Source of the DNA: UBA12481 sp942493265
Lineage (GTDB): Bacteria > Bacteroidota > Bacteroidia > Bacteroidales > UBA12481
Direction: 5' to 3'
DNA: 64,000 bases
NCBI GenBank assembly: GCA_942493265.1
Contig: OW818688.1
Location: 3,906,001 to 3,970,000, forward strand
How positions within the stretch are numbered: position 1 is the first letter of the stretch; each line of letters opens with the position of its first letter. The notes beneath the pieces were generated by a model, which was given only the letters and a program-made list of their open reading frames with translations, did not search any database and was not told the origin of the DNA. A program made the translations under genes and the position numbers. Below, one piece after another: positions 1 to 9,100 of the stretch.

Positions 1-860
1 GGTGTGCAGATCAGACAATTGTGCAGCGGGTTCTGGGTGCACGTACCGAATATGATGCCAAAGCAGGTCCGATCTTCGCCGGATTTATCAAGATATTACC
101 GGTATTCATTATGGTTGTTCCGGGTGTTCTGGCCTATGCATTATTCAAGGACATTATCGGCGAAAACGCAAATGAGACCTTGCCGGTACTGATTACCCAG
201 CTTTTGCCGGTCGGACTGAAAGGACTGATGTCGGCTGCTCTTCTGGCTGCCCTGATGAGCACTGTTGCCGCTGCGTTAAACTCATCGGCTACCCTTGTTT
301 CCGTGGATATTGTTAAAAGAATGCGTCCGGCTACCACAGATGCACAGCAGGTTAAAATCGGCCGGTACACGGCAGTTGCTGTTATGCTTCTTGCAATTGC
401 CTGGTCCCCGATGATTGAAAAGTTCCGGAGTATTTTTGATGCCATCAATACAATCCTCGCCGTACTTGCCCCGCCTATTGCCGTTGTATTCCTGTTCGGA
501 GTATTCTGGAAAAGGGGCACCAAAGAAGCCTCCCTTGCAACAATCATCACCGGCTTTTTTGTGGGGGTGGCAATCTTTCTGATCGATTTTCCGATCATAG
601 GAGATGTCAAAATCATTACCGAAACCCTTGGAGTACCCTATATGATGCAGGGATGGTGGCTGTTTGTATTCCTGAGCTTCCTGTTTGTGATAGTGAGTAA
701 GCTGACTCCTGAACCGGATTACGAAAAGATCAGGGACTATACCATGGATAAACCGCTGAACTTCCTGCTGAAAGGTAAAGTCACCGGAATTACCGATCCA
801 AGGATCCTGTCACTTATTCTGGTCATTATCATGGTCATTCTTTATACCATATTCAGCTGA
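1..860 (+). CDS. Sodium:solute symporter (SSS family), C-terminal part, cut by window start
   Basis: The reading frame is open from the first bases (codons begin at base 3), so the gene starts outside the window. The first visible residues, CADQTIVQRVLGAR, match the SSS (SglT/PutP-type) motif in which a DQxxVQR segment follows a transmembrane helix. About 286 residues are visible, with some seven hydrophobic helices and a charged cytoplasmic loop near the C-terminus (EPDYEKIRDY). The family couples Na+ influx to uptake of sugars or other organic solutes in the inner membrane. The substrate cannot be told from this fragment. The end overlaps the convergent Mrp gene by 8 bp. Confidence 0.85.
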   Translation, partial: CADQTIVQRVLGARTEYDAKAGPIFAGFIKILPVFIMVVPGVLAYALFKDIIGENANETLPVLITQLLPVGLKGLMSAALLAALMSTVAAALNSSATLVSVDIVKRMRPATTDAQQVKIGRYTAVAVMLLAIAWSPMIEKFRSIFDAINTILAVLAPPIAVVFLFGVFWKRGTKEASLATIITGFFVGVAIFLIDFPIIGDVKIITETLGVPYMMQGWWLFVFLSFLFVIVSKLTPEPDYEKIRDYTMDKPLNFLLKGKVTGITDPRILSLILVIIMVILYTIFS

Positions 861-1656
861 ACAATGGATTATTGAGCAGTTGTTCCGCAACACCCTCAAA
901 AGCCCTGATTACAACAGGATCTGATTGATTGAACGCACTCAGCCCGATTTCTGCTGCGGCGCCAACCTCAGCCACAAGGGGGATTTGTCCAAGCAAGGAA
1001 GTATGGAATTCCTTTGCGAGTCTCTCACCTCCTCCCTGGCCGAAAATATGGTACTTTTCATCAGGATGCTCTTTGGGAGTAAACCACGACATATTTTCCA
1101 CTACCCCGAGTATGGGTATATTAACATCTGAATTTACAAACAGGGAAGCAGCTTTACGGGCATCTGCCAGTGCAATTTCCTGCGGAGTCGTTACCATTAT
1201 TGCGCCGCTGATATTCAGATTCTGTACCGTTGACAGCTGAATATCGCCTGTTCCGGGAGGAAAGTCAACGATCAGATAATCAATTGCATCCCAAAAGGTA
1301 GTTTCATAAAGCTGAATTAAGGCCTTGGCGGCCAGAGGTCCGCGCCAGATGAGGCCCTGACCTTTAGCTATCAGGAATCCGACCGACATGATCTTAACCC
1401 CGAATCTTTCAATCGGAAACATCATTTCCTTGTCGCCAAATGCAGTAACTTCCAGCTTTTCATCTTCAATTCCAAACATCCGCGGGATTGAGGGCCCGTA
1501 AAGGTCAGCATCCATAAGGCCAACCTTAAGGCCTTGCCGGGCCAGGGCAATCGCCAGATTTGCAGATACCGTTGATTTACCCACTCCGCCTTTTCCGGAA
1601 GCCACCACAATGATATTCTTAACATCAGGCAGGATTATCTTTTCAAAATCACTCAT
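853..1656 (-). CDS. Mrp/NBP35-type P-loop ATPase, short cysteine-free form
   Basis: Mrp/ApbC ATPases act in cytoplasmic Fe-S cluster or metal-cofactor handling. The deviant Walker A GKGGVGKST lies at residues 21-29. DADLYGPS, the Walker B region DFPPGTGD and VENMSWF all follow Mrp order. The start at 1656 is chosen because an AAGGAG ribosome site lies just upstream; the longer frame to 1695 lacks one. The protein has 267 residues. Two things are odd: it lacks the N-terminal MIP18/DUF59 domain common in Bacteroidota Mrp, and it has no cysteine at all, so the CxxC used to bridge an Fe-S cluster is absent. It probably ends the DUF134/NifX operon, after a 248-bp gap that could hold its own promoter. 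Confidence 0.85.
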   Translation of the reverse strand: MSDFEKIILPDVKNIIVVASGKGGVGKSTVSANLAIALARQGLKVGLMDADLYGPSIPRMFGIEDEKLEVTAFGDKEMMFPIERFGVKIMSVGFLIAKGQGLIWRGPLAAKALIQLYETTFWDAIDYLIVDFPPGTGDIQLSTVQNLNISGAIMVTTPQEIALADARKAASLFVNSDVNIPILGVVENMSWFTPKEHPDEKYHIFGQGGGERLAKEFHTSLLGQIPLVAEVGAAAEIGLSAFNQSDPVVIRAFEGVAEQLLNNPLFS

Positions 1657-1904
1657 TTCAATTTTCTCCTTATTCATTATCAAAGGCACCGGCATGGATC
1701 AGTTTGGTATTAAAGCCTTTATCCTTTGTGTATATTTCTTAATCTTATTTTGTCAGTTCAGTTATATGGATTTAAATTTCTCTGAGAGTTCCCACTCGCC
1801 ACGGCAATTTTCAATGGTTGGTCATTAATCATAATCAAGCCTGGTATTTTTATCTGCCAGGGTTGGCTTAATTGCCTCTTCCATGAATGGGGTATTCCAG
1901 GTAT

Positions 1905-2108
1905 TCAGGGTACAATGAGTTTTGAAATATTTTTCCGGTAATTACCACCCGGGCAGCCGCCACAGGTGGTAAACCCCGCCAGTTCTACTTCTTGTCCCCT
2001 ATACCTCTCAAATGCTCCCTCCAGCTTATGCAATGACCTGAGGCACTTACCTCCTGCACAGGTACTATATCTGTCGCAGATAATGATCCCAACTTTAATT
2101 GTTTCCAT
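1905..2108 (-). CDS. CGGC-domain protein, truncated C-terminally
   Basis: The 67-residue product opens like CGGC-domain proteins (METIKVGIIICDRYSTCAGG) and reaches the namesake motif TTCGGCPGGN, then leaves the family pattern (YRKNISKLIVP) and stops. As I recall the family, members run about 110 residues, with a second cysteine-containing half after this motif. That half is not visible in any frame downstream, so this is a shortened or decaying copy. CGGC proteins are presumed to bind metal or an Fe-S centre; no reaction is known to me. The start overlaps the DUF89 gene end by 14 bp, which implies translational coupling. A weak hairpin (about 1837-1869) follows. Confidence 0.6.
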   Translation of the reverse strand: METIKVGIIICDRYSTCAGGKCLRSLHKLEGAFERYRGQEVELAGFTTCGGCPGGNYRKNISKLIVP

Positions 2109-2946
2109 AATTTAAGACAATAAATGAACCTTTAGTTACTCCGACAGTCTCCGCGATCAGATCACATTTAACCATAAGCAGGAAAAAGATCCGGGGATCC
2201 TTATCAGCCAGTAATCCTTCAAAATTGCCTTGTCCTTTTGAAATTATCAGGTCGGCAGCAGCAAACTGAGACCGAAACTCCGGGCTGGATTTACTTAAGA
2301 TGGTAGAAGGGGCGTCATATCCGTTTGAAATAACGTCAGCTGCCCAATCCATGCCTGTAAAAACAGCATCTTCCATCAGTACATCATTTATAGCCGGGCC
2401 GCCTTTAACTGTGTAGGTCAGATAAGGGTGCATGATCGTTTCAATAAGTAATTTATCAAAAACGATCTCACCTGCATTATCACCAAGATATAGAATCCGG
2501 CCGGCTGTTCTGATTCTTTGCCTGAGCAGATCGGAATGGTCAACCGCAAGTTCAGCATGGATCGCCTTCTCAATAGTTCCCTCCAGATCGAATTGGCTAT
2601 TAACGGCATAATCCATCACATTGCCTGCTAAAGCCAGGCGCAGCGAGAGCTGGAAAGAATTCTCCGAGGCAATTACCCTGGGCTTCCAATCCTGATAAAG
2701 TTCCAATGCAATTTTATTGCTATTTAATTTTTCCTCCAGGTATGGGTCCTCAATACCATTCAACTCCCTTAGCTTACATTGCAATTCCCTCTGAAATTCA
2801 GGATTCGGAATTTGGTTTTGCTGAGCAAGCAGTTTCTGTAAAAAATCAGAGAATTCTGAGACCTGAACTGTGGATAGCGGTGAGCGTAACAAAAGCCGCT
2901 CAAAATTCCGCGCAAAGCAATCCTTACAACGTTGATCTAATGCCAT
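2095..2946 (-). CDS. DUF89 / ARMT1-like protein (damage-control phosphatase fold)
   Basis: Residues YLGDNAGEIVFDKLLIE, VKGGPAINDVLMEDA and LIISKGQGNFEGL are the conserved blocks of the DUF89/ARMT1-like superfamily. Characterised members are metal-dependent phosphatases of damaged phosphometabolites, and the conserved Asp and Asn residues in these blocks bind the metal. The N-terminus carries CKDC, as in many prokaryotic DUF89 proteins, and the first ~110 residues are helical-looking. The 283-residue length is normal. It sits 9 bp after a NifX-like gene and overlaps the CGGC gene, so it belongs to the metal/cofactor operon. The substrate is unknown. Confidence 0.8.
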   Translation of the reverse strand: MALDQRCKDCFARNFERLLLRSPLSTVQVSEFSDFLQKLLAQQNQIPNPEFQRELQCKLRELNGIEDPYLEEKLNSNKIALELYQDWKPRVIASENSFQLSLRLALAGNVMDYAVNSQFDLEGTIEKAIHAELAVDHSDLLRQRIRTAGRILYLGDNAGEIVFDKLLIETIMHPYLTYTVKGGPAINDVLMEDAVFTGMDWAADVISNGYDAPSTILSKSSPEFRSQFAAADLIISKGQGNFEGLLADKDPRIFFLLMVKCDLIAETVGVTKGSFIVLNYGNN

Positions 2947-2955
2947 AACCGGATA

Positions 2956-3300
2956 TTAATGATCACAATAATTTGCATTTAACGACAATTGGCCTTTCAG
3001 GAAATCTTCGACCAACTCTTTAGGCCCCTGAACCGGTGCGCCCACAAATACGCTTATATTCTGTTGATTAAAAAGATCAATTGCATGTTGACCCATTCCA
3101 CCGGCGATAACATCAGTTACTCCAAAGCCGGCAATCCAGCCCGGATATAAACCCGGCTGATGCTCAGGGGGTGTAACTTCCATAAAACTTGTTTGCTGTA
3201 AACCATTTACCTCAACAATTGCGAATTTCTGACAATGGCCAAAATGAGCACATAGCAAACCGTTTTCTGTTGGGATGGCAATTTTCTTAATATTATTCAT
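2956..3300 (-). CDS. NifX/NafY-type dinitrogenase iron-molybdenum cofactor-binding family protein
   Basis: The sequence from MNNIKKIAIPTENGLLCAHF has the NifX/NifB-C fold pattern: an initial strand, the HFGHC motif at the cofactor-binding site, and GGMGQHAIDLF in the second half. The start at 3300 is preferred because the open frame to 3375 encodes unrelated charged residues and runs into the upstream gene. Members bind iron-containing clusters and appear widely in anaerobes without nitrogenase, often beside Mrp ATPases. Length is 114 residues. There are no nif structural genes here, so a nitrogenase role is not implied. It is third or later in the DUF134-led operon. Confidence 0.8.
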   Translation of the reverse strand: MNNIKKIAIPTENGLLCAHFGHCQKFAIVEVNGLQQTSFMEVTPPEHQPGLYPGWIAGFGVTDVIAGGMGQHAIDLFNQQNISVFVGAPVQGPKELVEDFLKGQLSLNANYCDH

Positions 3301-3364
3301 GACTTGATTGATTTTGAATGAATCGAAAAAACTGCGTGAGGCTGAACGCCTCTCGCTCAAGGGA

Positions 3365-3637
3365 TCAAAAACCACCTCTGAAACGATTTTGCCTCCCCAA
3401 ACCCCGGCCAGCAGCCTGCCGGCTCCATCCTCTTCCTCCGCCTCTGCCTGGGCCCCTACCTAAACCAAAGTTTAATCCCGCCTGCACATCATCCTGATCA
3501 GGCTTTTCTTCAGTTTTTCCGGTGATATCAGCAGGGTCATCTGCTTTCTTGCCTGCACCGAAATCAGTACAGCGACCCATTCTGCGACCACTCATAGGAC
3601 CTTGTCCCATTGGGCCTTTTTGATTTAATCCTGGCAT
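3365..3637 (-). CDS. DUF5320-type small glycine/arginine-rich protein
   Basis: The 90-residue product begins MPGLNQKGPMGQGPMSGRRM, the typical DUF5320 opening, followed by GRCTDFG. The C-terminal third is an unusual Gly-Arg tract (GRGPGRGGGRGW). The start at 3637 has a GGAGG ribosome site nearby, better than the upstream codon at 3664. DUF5320 proteins have no assigned function that I know of, but occur beside NifX-like and Mrp genes in anaerobes. Here two copies lie in tandem between two NifX-like genes, so a role in the same metal or cluster handling process is inferred. Confidence 0.7.
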   Translation of the reverse strand: MPGLNQKGPMGQGPMSGRRMGRCTDFGAGKKADDPADITGKTEEKPDQDDVQAGLNFGLGRGPGRGGGRGWSRQAAGRGLGRQNRFRGGF

Positions 3638-3660
3638 AATAACCTCCATATTAATTATAA

Positions 3661-3843
3661 TCACTTTAAGCCGCTCTTTAGCCTTTTCGCCTGTCCTTCA
3701 CCCCCACCTGAGTGACGCCTTTTACCCAGGCCTTTTCCTAACTTTTGTAATTTTTCCGCATCGGTAGCAGTACTGCATTTTCCTAAATTACGACCGTTTA
3801 CCGGTCCGTTTCCTTCAGGACCAGATCCATCAAGACGTGGCAT
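3661..3843 (-). CDS. DUF5320-type small protein, second copy
   Basis: This 60-residue protein opens MPRLDGSGPEGNGPVNGRNL, the DUF5320 N-terminal pattern (MPxxDGxGPxGxGPxxGR), followed by GKCSTATDA and a basic Gly-rich tail. It is a shorter relative of the next gene downstream; their starts are about 206 bp apart. It lies 11 bp after the NifX-like gene, so co-transcription is very likely. The single conserved cysteine after the GR motif may bind metal; that is inference. Confidence 0.7.
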   Translation of the reverse strand: MPRLDGSGPEGNGPVNGRNLGKCSTATDAEKLQKLGKGLGKRRHSGGGEGQAKRLKSGLK

Positions 3844-3854
3844 CTTATTAAAAT

Positions 3855-4172
3855 TTAGTGATTTATCATTCTTATTATTTCACTGATAGTTTGGTCTGTA
3901 TCTTTAAGAACAATCATTTGTATTCTCAAACTATCGAGTAATGGTTTAATCTTGATTCCAAACTCACCGGATACGATTTTAACAACACCCCGTGAGGAGA
4001 TTAATTCAACGGAGGCAGTTCCTGCACCGGTTTCGGCATCTTTATTAGGATTCGGTATGAATTCCATTGCGTGGCTAACGGTATCGTAAACCACGAAGAA
4101 AACACATCTGCCAAAATTCATATCCACAGTTGATTCAAGTGAATTTCCTGTTGAAGTTATTGCGACTTTCAT
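3855..4172 (-). CDS. NifX/NafY-type cofactor-binding family protein
   Basis: A 105-residue protein with the NifX pattern: MKVAITSTGNSLESTVDMNF, then FGRCVFFVVYD and a conserved second half (SSRGVVKIVSGEFGIKI). FGRC takes the place of the HFGHC motif seen in the other two NifX-like proteins, so one cluster ligand position differs. It follows the DUF134 gene by 58 bp and precedes DUF5320 by 11 bp. The likely role is binding or delivery of an iron-containing cluster in the cytoplasm; the partner is unknown. Confidence 0.75.
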   Translation of the reverse strand: MKVAITSTGNSLESTVDMNFGRCVFFVVYDTVSHAMEFIPNPNKDAETGAGTASVELISSRGVVKIVSGEFGIKIKPLLDSLRIQMIVLKDTDQTISEIIRMINH

Positions 4173-4230
4173 TCTCTGTTTTTTTAATTCACGGTTTCAG
4201 TTCTTCATCATTAAGGAGCAACCCCAATGG

Positions 4231-4656
4231 CTATATTTGTTCCATATCAAAACGAATAATTCCCTGTGCTCCGCATAAAGGACAATGCTCAATGCTCTGA
4301 TCCTTATCAGGGTTATTAAAATAGCATAAGCACGAGTTGCATCGATACCAATCGCTATCGAAATAAACACTGCCACCTTTTATAGAAATCAACCTGGCCT
4401 CAACAAAAGCTTTGGCAATTTTTTTTAAAGCAGCAGCATATATCCGGGTAAAGGTTGGTCGTGAAACTCCCATAAATGCGGATGCCTGAAGCTGGTTGTA
4501 ATTATCATAATCACACAAGCGTAAGGCTTCATACTCCTCAAACAGCAGCACCACCGGTTCGGAATTGCCTTTGGCAGATTCGGCGCCAAAAGGTTTGAAC
4601 CCTTTGGCCAAAGGTGGGCTGACAACTTTCCTGAGCGTTTTATTACGTGGTGACAT
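4231..4656 (-). CDS. DUF134 family DNA-binding regulator
   Basis: A 141-residue protein. EPVVLLFEEYEALRLCDYD and the helix-turn-helix QLQASAFMGVSRPTFTRIY are the DUF134 signatures. The C-terminal part carries CNSCLCYF and CPLCG, four cysteines suited to a metal or Fe-S site that could sense metal or redox state. The start at 4656 is chosen because a strong promoter-operator (4679-4702) lies between it and the longer start at 4695, which would then be upstream of transcription. It heads the NifX/DUF5320/DUF89 operon, and its own promoter contains a palindrome, so autoregulation is likely. Confidence 0.85.
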   Translation of the reverse strand: MSPRNKTLRKVVSPPLAKGFKPFGAESAKGNSEPVVLLFEEYEALRLCDYDNYNQLQASAFMGVSRPTFTRIYAAALKKIAKAFVEARLISIKGGSVYFDSDWYRCNSCLCYFNNPDKDQSIEHCPLCGAQGIIRFDMEQI

Positions 4657-4678
4657 GACCTGTATATTTTGTTCACTG

Positions 4679-4702
4679 CAAATATAATGAACCATAGTTC
4701 AT
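4679..4702 (-). promoter_or_regulatory. Promoter -7 element with abutting GAAC-N4-GTTC operator
   Basis: Read on the minus strand, the palindrome ATGAACTATGGTTCAT (4687-4702, 6-bp arms, 4-bp centre) is followed directly by TATATTTG (4679-4686), which fits the Bacteroidota -7 consensus TAnnTTTG. The palindrome therefore fills the spacer between the -33 and -7 elements, a typical repressor position. The same GAAC-N4-GTTC core occurs at 11888-11899 before the other NifX unit. A weaker variant with a 5-bp spacer is at 4780-4795. The natural candidate to bind it is the adjacent DUF134 protein (inference). Confidence 0.6.
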
Positions 4703-4845
4703 TTCACAATAAAATATCGCAATATTATTTTTGCAGGTACAGGCGAAGAATAAACAAAGCAGGAGAACACAGTCAGTCAATGAACTATCCGTTCTGGCTG
4801 ATCAGGTAAAGTGATTTTTTATTGACAATTTCAACCTTCTTACCG

Positions 4846-6147
4846 TTAACGTTGAGAATCCCGTCTTTGTGAAATATCGATATCCCAGATTCCGGCAGCC
4901 CTTTCCAATTCAATCAGCGAAGCCAGGTAATCATAATGTGTTTGGTAAAAACTCCGGCGAATTTCATTATAGGTCCTCTGCGCATTTAAAACATCGAGCA
5001 AACTGGTTTCCCCGCGCTTATAGCTGTATATTTTCTTATTTAGGATTGTCTCCGCCTCGGCTAGCAGTCCGGAATGGAATTCCTCAAGCTGCCGCTTTTG
5101 TGATTGAAATTCGATAAAACTCTGCGTGACATCAGAAACCAATAATTGCTCAGCCTCCCGGCAAACAATTTCACTCTGCATTAAGGCAAGTTTGGCGGCA
5201 TTCAGTTCACCCTTGTTAAACGATGAGAATTTCAACGGTACAGATAATCCCATATTGAACGAATAGTGAGCTGGTGAGGGTGCGATCTCATTTATAGCCG
5301 GGGTGTTGAATGAGAGGCCAGTTTCAATTCCAAGCTCCAATGCACGGCTGGCTTTGACCAGCCCAACCATCTTTTCCGATAGCGTGCGGTTCAGGATAGC
5401 TAATTGAAGATCCAGGCGATTCTGTCGGGCCTGGTCAATCAACCAGGAAAGTTCGAAGTTATTTAACGGCAACTCCAGCGATCCAACCGGCAAATAGGAT
5501 GTATCGGACCTCACCACTCCAATTAACCGGGTAATCTGCACCAACGTCATTTTCCAGGCAGCATCGGCCCGGATGGCTTCATTTCTCTGAACACGGGCTT
5601 CAATTGCTGATTGGCGGGCATCAACCTCCATAATCGTCCCGGCCAGCAGCCTGATGCTATCGGCTCTCGCAAGCTCTTGCATCCGCTGGTAAGTATCCTC
5701 CTGAACCTCCAACAACAACTTATGTTTTAATGAGTTGTAAAAAATCAGTGCTGCATCGGACCGTAGGTCCTGAAAATATTTCTGCAGCACCATACCGGCT
5801 ATCTCCTTCTCTGTTTTTGCAACACCAATACGTGCCGACCGGATATTGCCAAGATTAAGGTTATAGCTGATGCCGCCATCTATTCCTTTGCCTAATTGCA
5901 TTGTTTTATCCTGGCTGTCGGAATAACCGATTGCCAGCTCAGGATCCTCGAACACTCTTGCTGCGGTCAAGCCGGCATCAGCGATTTGCAAATTGAATTG
6001 CTCCGCGATATAGCCGAGATTTCCACGGGCCACATCATGCACATATTCCTTTAAATCTACCGTATTTAATGACTTAGCTGAATTTTCCTGAGCATGCGCA
6101 GAAATAGCTATAAAACTAATTATCTGATATATATAAAATCTTTTCAT
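4846..6147 (-). CDS. TolC-family outer-membrane efflux protein (CusC/CzcC-like)
   Basis: 433 residues with an N-terminal signal peptide (cleavage near AHAQ) and the long alpha-helical, weakly repeated architecture of OEP/TolC proteins (two halves rich in LNAAKLAL- and SLLDVLNAQRTY-type helices). It would form the outer-membrane exit channel of the tripartite pump encoded just upstream. It lies 11 bp after the RND pump gene in the same operon and is its last gene. Specificity for heavy metals is inferred from the CusA/CzcA-type pump and not from this protein. Confidence 0.85.
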   Translation of the reverse strand: MKRFYIYQIISFIAISAHAQENSAKSLNTVDLKEYVHDVARGNLGYIAEQFNLQIADAGLTAARVFEDPELAIGYSDSQDKTMQLGKGIDGGISYNLNLGNIRSARIGVAKTEKEIAGMVLQKYFQDLRSDAALIFYNSLKHKLLLEVQEDTYQRMQELARADSIRLLAGTIMEVDARQSAIEARVQRNEAIRADAAWKMTLVQITRLIGVVRSDTSYLPVGSLELPLNNFELSWLIDQARQNRLDLQLAILNRTLSEKMVGLVKASRALELGIETGLSFNTPAINEIAPSPAHYSFNMGLSVPLKFSSFNKGELNAAKLALMQSEIVCREAEQLLVSDVTQSFIEFQSQKRQLEEFHSGLLAEAETILNKKIYSYKRGETSLLDVLNAQRTYNEIRRSFYQTHYDYLASLIELERAAGIWDIDISQRRDSQR

Positions 6148-6158
6148 TTGAATCTTTA

Positions 6159-9100
6159 TTAAATCTCCGTGATCACGGGTTTGTCGAATTTTCTCTCAAC
6201 CATATAGTATAAAGCCGGCAGAGCATATAAGGTAATGAGCGTACCAAATGCCAGACCATACACAATAACAGTTGCCAGTGGCCGCTGAACATCTGATCCG
6301 ATATTCGTTGAGAGTGAAGCGGGAACCAGACCAATGATGGCAACTGATGCGGTTAGAAGTACCGGTCGGAAACATTGGATTGTTCCTTGCAGAACGGCTT
6401 CCTTCAATTCGATTCCATTCGTTCTGAGTGAGTTGATCCGGGAAATCATGATCACCCCGTTTTGAATAAAAACGCCGAACAGGGCAATAAATCCTACAGC
6501 GGAAGAAACATTAAAGGTTATACCGGAAATATTCAGGGCAAGCATTCCACCAAAAACCGACAGGGGAAGGAGGCTGATCAGAAAGCCTGCCTGGCGTAAA
6601 ACTCCGAATGCCCCGAAAAGCAGCAGGAACATTAGGGCAAGAGTTAGCGGAACAATCAGGGCCAGACGGGCATACGCCCTCTTCTGGCTATCAAATTGTC
6701 CACCCCAGTGTATTCGAAACTGGCTGGTATCATATGACACCTCCTGACTGATGATTTGTTGGGCTTCGGTTAAAAAGGAAGTCATATCCCTACCCCTGAG
6801 GTTTACCCGTACGGTCAGAAACCGGTGATTACTCTCCCTGTTAATCAAACTGGGGCCCATGGTGGTGCGGATTTCTGCAACCTGAGAAAGCGGGATGCCT
6901 GCACCCGAAACAGAGGTCAGCATAAGAGACCCTATTTTTTCCGGTGTATTTCGGTGAATATCATTATACCTGCAAATAACCTCGTATACCCTGTTGCCGA
7001 TATAGACTTGTGAAATGGCCTTTCCACCGATTGCAACCTCGATCAGCTCCGAAACATCCGAAACATTCAATCCGTAATGAGCGATTTTGTCACGATCAGC
7101 CAGAATCTGAAGCTGAGGCATAGGGGGTTCCTGCTCTATATTAACATCCGCAGCCCCTTGAATGGGTCTTACCTTATCAGCGATTTCTCCTGCAATCCGT
7201 CGCGATTCCACCAGATCCTCGCCATAAATTTTAATGGCCAGATCACTGTGCGAACCGGCAATCTGATCCATTACCATATCGATGATAGGCTGTGAAAACC
7301 CAATCTGGTAACCGGGCAATTTTGCAAGATCGCCGGATAATTCAGCAACCAGATCCTGCTTCCTTTTTCCCTTTTTCCAATCCGCATAAGGTTTTAATCC
7401 AACCGAACATTCGATGTGGGAGGTTGAGAATGGATCTACCCCCTCATCATCCCGGCCAACCTGAGTCATAACATAGGTAACCTCTTCATATTTCATGATA
7501 TGGTTTCTAAGGGTATCTGCCATTTCTTTTGATTTCTCAAGGGCTAAACCCGGAGGCAACTGAACCTGAAGCCACAACGATCCTTCGTCAAGAGTTGGAA
7601 GAAAATCCTTTCCCACAGTAATACTGAGCGTTACTGTGGCGATGATAATTATTACCAATGGAGCAATAACATGCTTAGGCTTGTTGAGAATTTTCGCAGT
7701 ACGGCTCTTATAAAGATCGGTAAGGCGATGCAACCATTTATTGGTATGAATTTTCGAAGGCTTTCGGTAAGCCCCGAATGCCAGGCCCGGGATAAGAATA
7801 AGAGATACGATCAGGGCTCCCGCCAGGGCAAAACCGATAGTAAATGCCATTGGAGTAAACATCTTTTTCTCGATGCGCTCAAATGCAAAGAGAGGCAGGT
7901 AAGCCATGATAATAATCAGGAGTGAGAAAAAGATCGGTTTGGCAACAGCCAGACTGCGCCGGGTAATGTTACCAACCTCCAGCCATTCAGTCGGGTGATC
8001 TTCCCGCTTTCGAAGAATAGTTTCCATCATGATGATTGAACCTTCCACGATGATTCCAAAGTCTATGGCTCCAAGCGACAAAAGGTTGGCCGGTATTCCG
8101 GCAAGGTTCATCAGGATAAAGGCAAACAGCAAAGAAATAGGTATGGTGATGGCCACGAGGAGGGCACCCCTCCAGCTTCCGAGGAAAACGATCAGGATGG
8201 TCAGAACCAGCAGAAAACCAAACAAAAGGGTATGTGAAACCGTATTCAACGTGGCATTTACCAGGTTTCTCCTATCCATAAAAACATGCAGATGAACACC
8301 CTTCGGCAAAATCTCGCTGTTAAGTTCGTCAATGGCAGCACTTACACCATTCAATACTTCTGAAGGATTCTGGTACCGCAAAAGCTGAACAATGCCTTCC
8401 ACCCCGTCACTGATATTACGGGTGCGATCAGTAAAGCTCAGAATTCCTTTCCTTTCAAGGTTTCCATATTTTAATTCGCCCAAATCATTCAGATAAACCG
8501 GCACTCCATTTTCAGTTTTAACAACTACTTTCCCAAGATCTTCAAGATTCTTGATCAAACCGATTCCGCGAACAACATAAGATAAATCACCCCGGGTCAT
8601 AACACTTCCGCCTGCGTTTGCACTGTTTCTTTCGATCTGGCTGATCACCCCGGATAATGAGAGTTGATATTTTTCCAGTTTTCGCGGATCTATTTCAATC
8701 TGGAACTGGGTGGTAATCCCACCGAAGTTACTCACCTCCGCTACACCGGTAACCTCCTTTAATTTAGGGATAACTATCCATTTTTGAATATCCGTCAGCT
8801 CACGAAGGGAATAATTGGTACCCTGTAAAACATACCGGCACACCTCCCCGGTAGGAGAAGTAAGCGGATTCAATTCCGGCTGAGCGCCAAAGGGCAGATC
8901 TATCCCTTCTATCCGTTCTTTTGTTCTTTGTCGGGCCCAGTAATCATCCGTTCCATCATCAAAAACCAATAAAATGGTTGATACGCCAAACATATTTTTA
9001 CTTCGCATGGTATGCAAACCGGGCATACCGTTAAGCTCCCGCTCAATCGGAACGGTTATTTGCTGTTCAATTTCCTCGGCTGCCAATCCAGGCACCTGGG

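Noticed and set aside
2956..4172. Nitrogenase cluster because of NifX-like genes
   Set aside because: No nifHDK, nifEN or nifB radical SAM gene in the window; NifX-like proteins are common in non-diazotrophic anaerobes.
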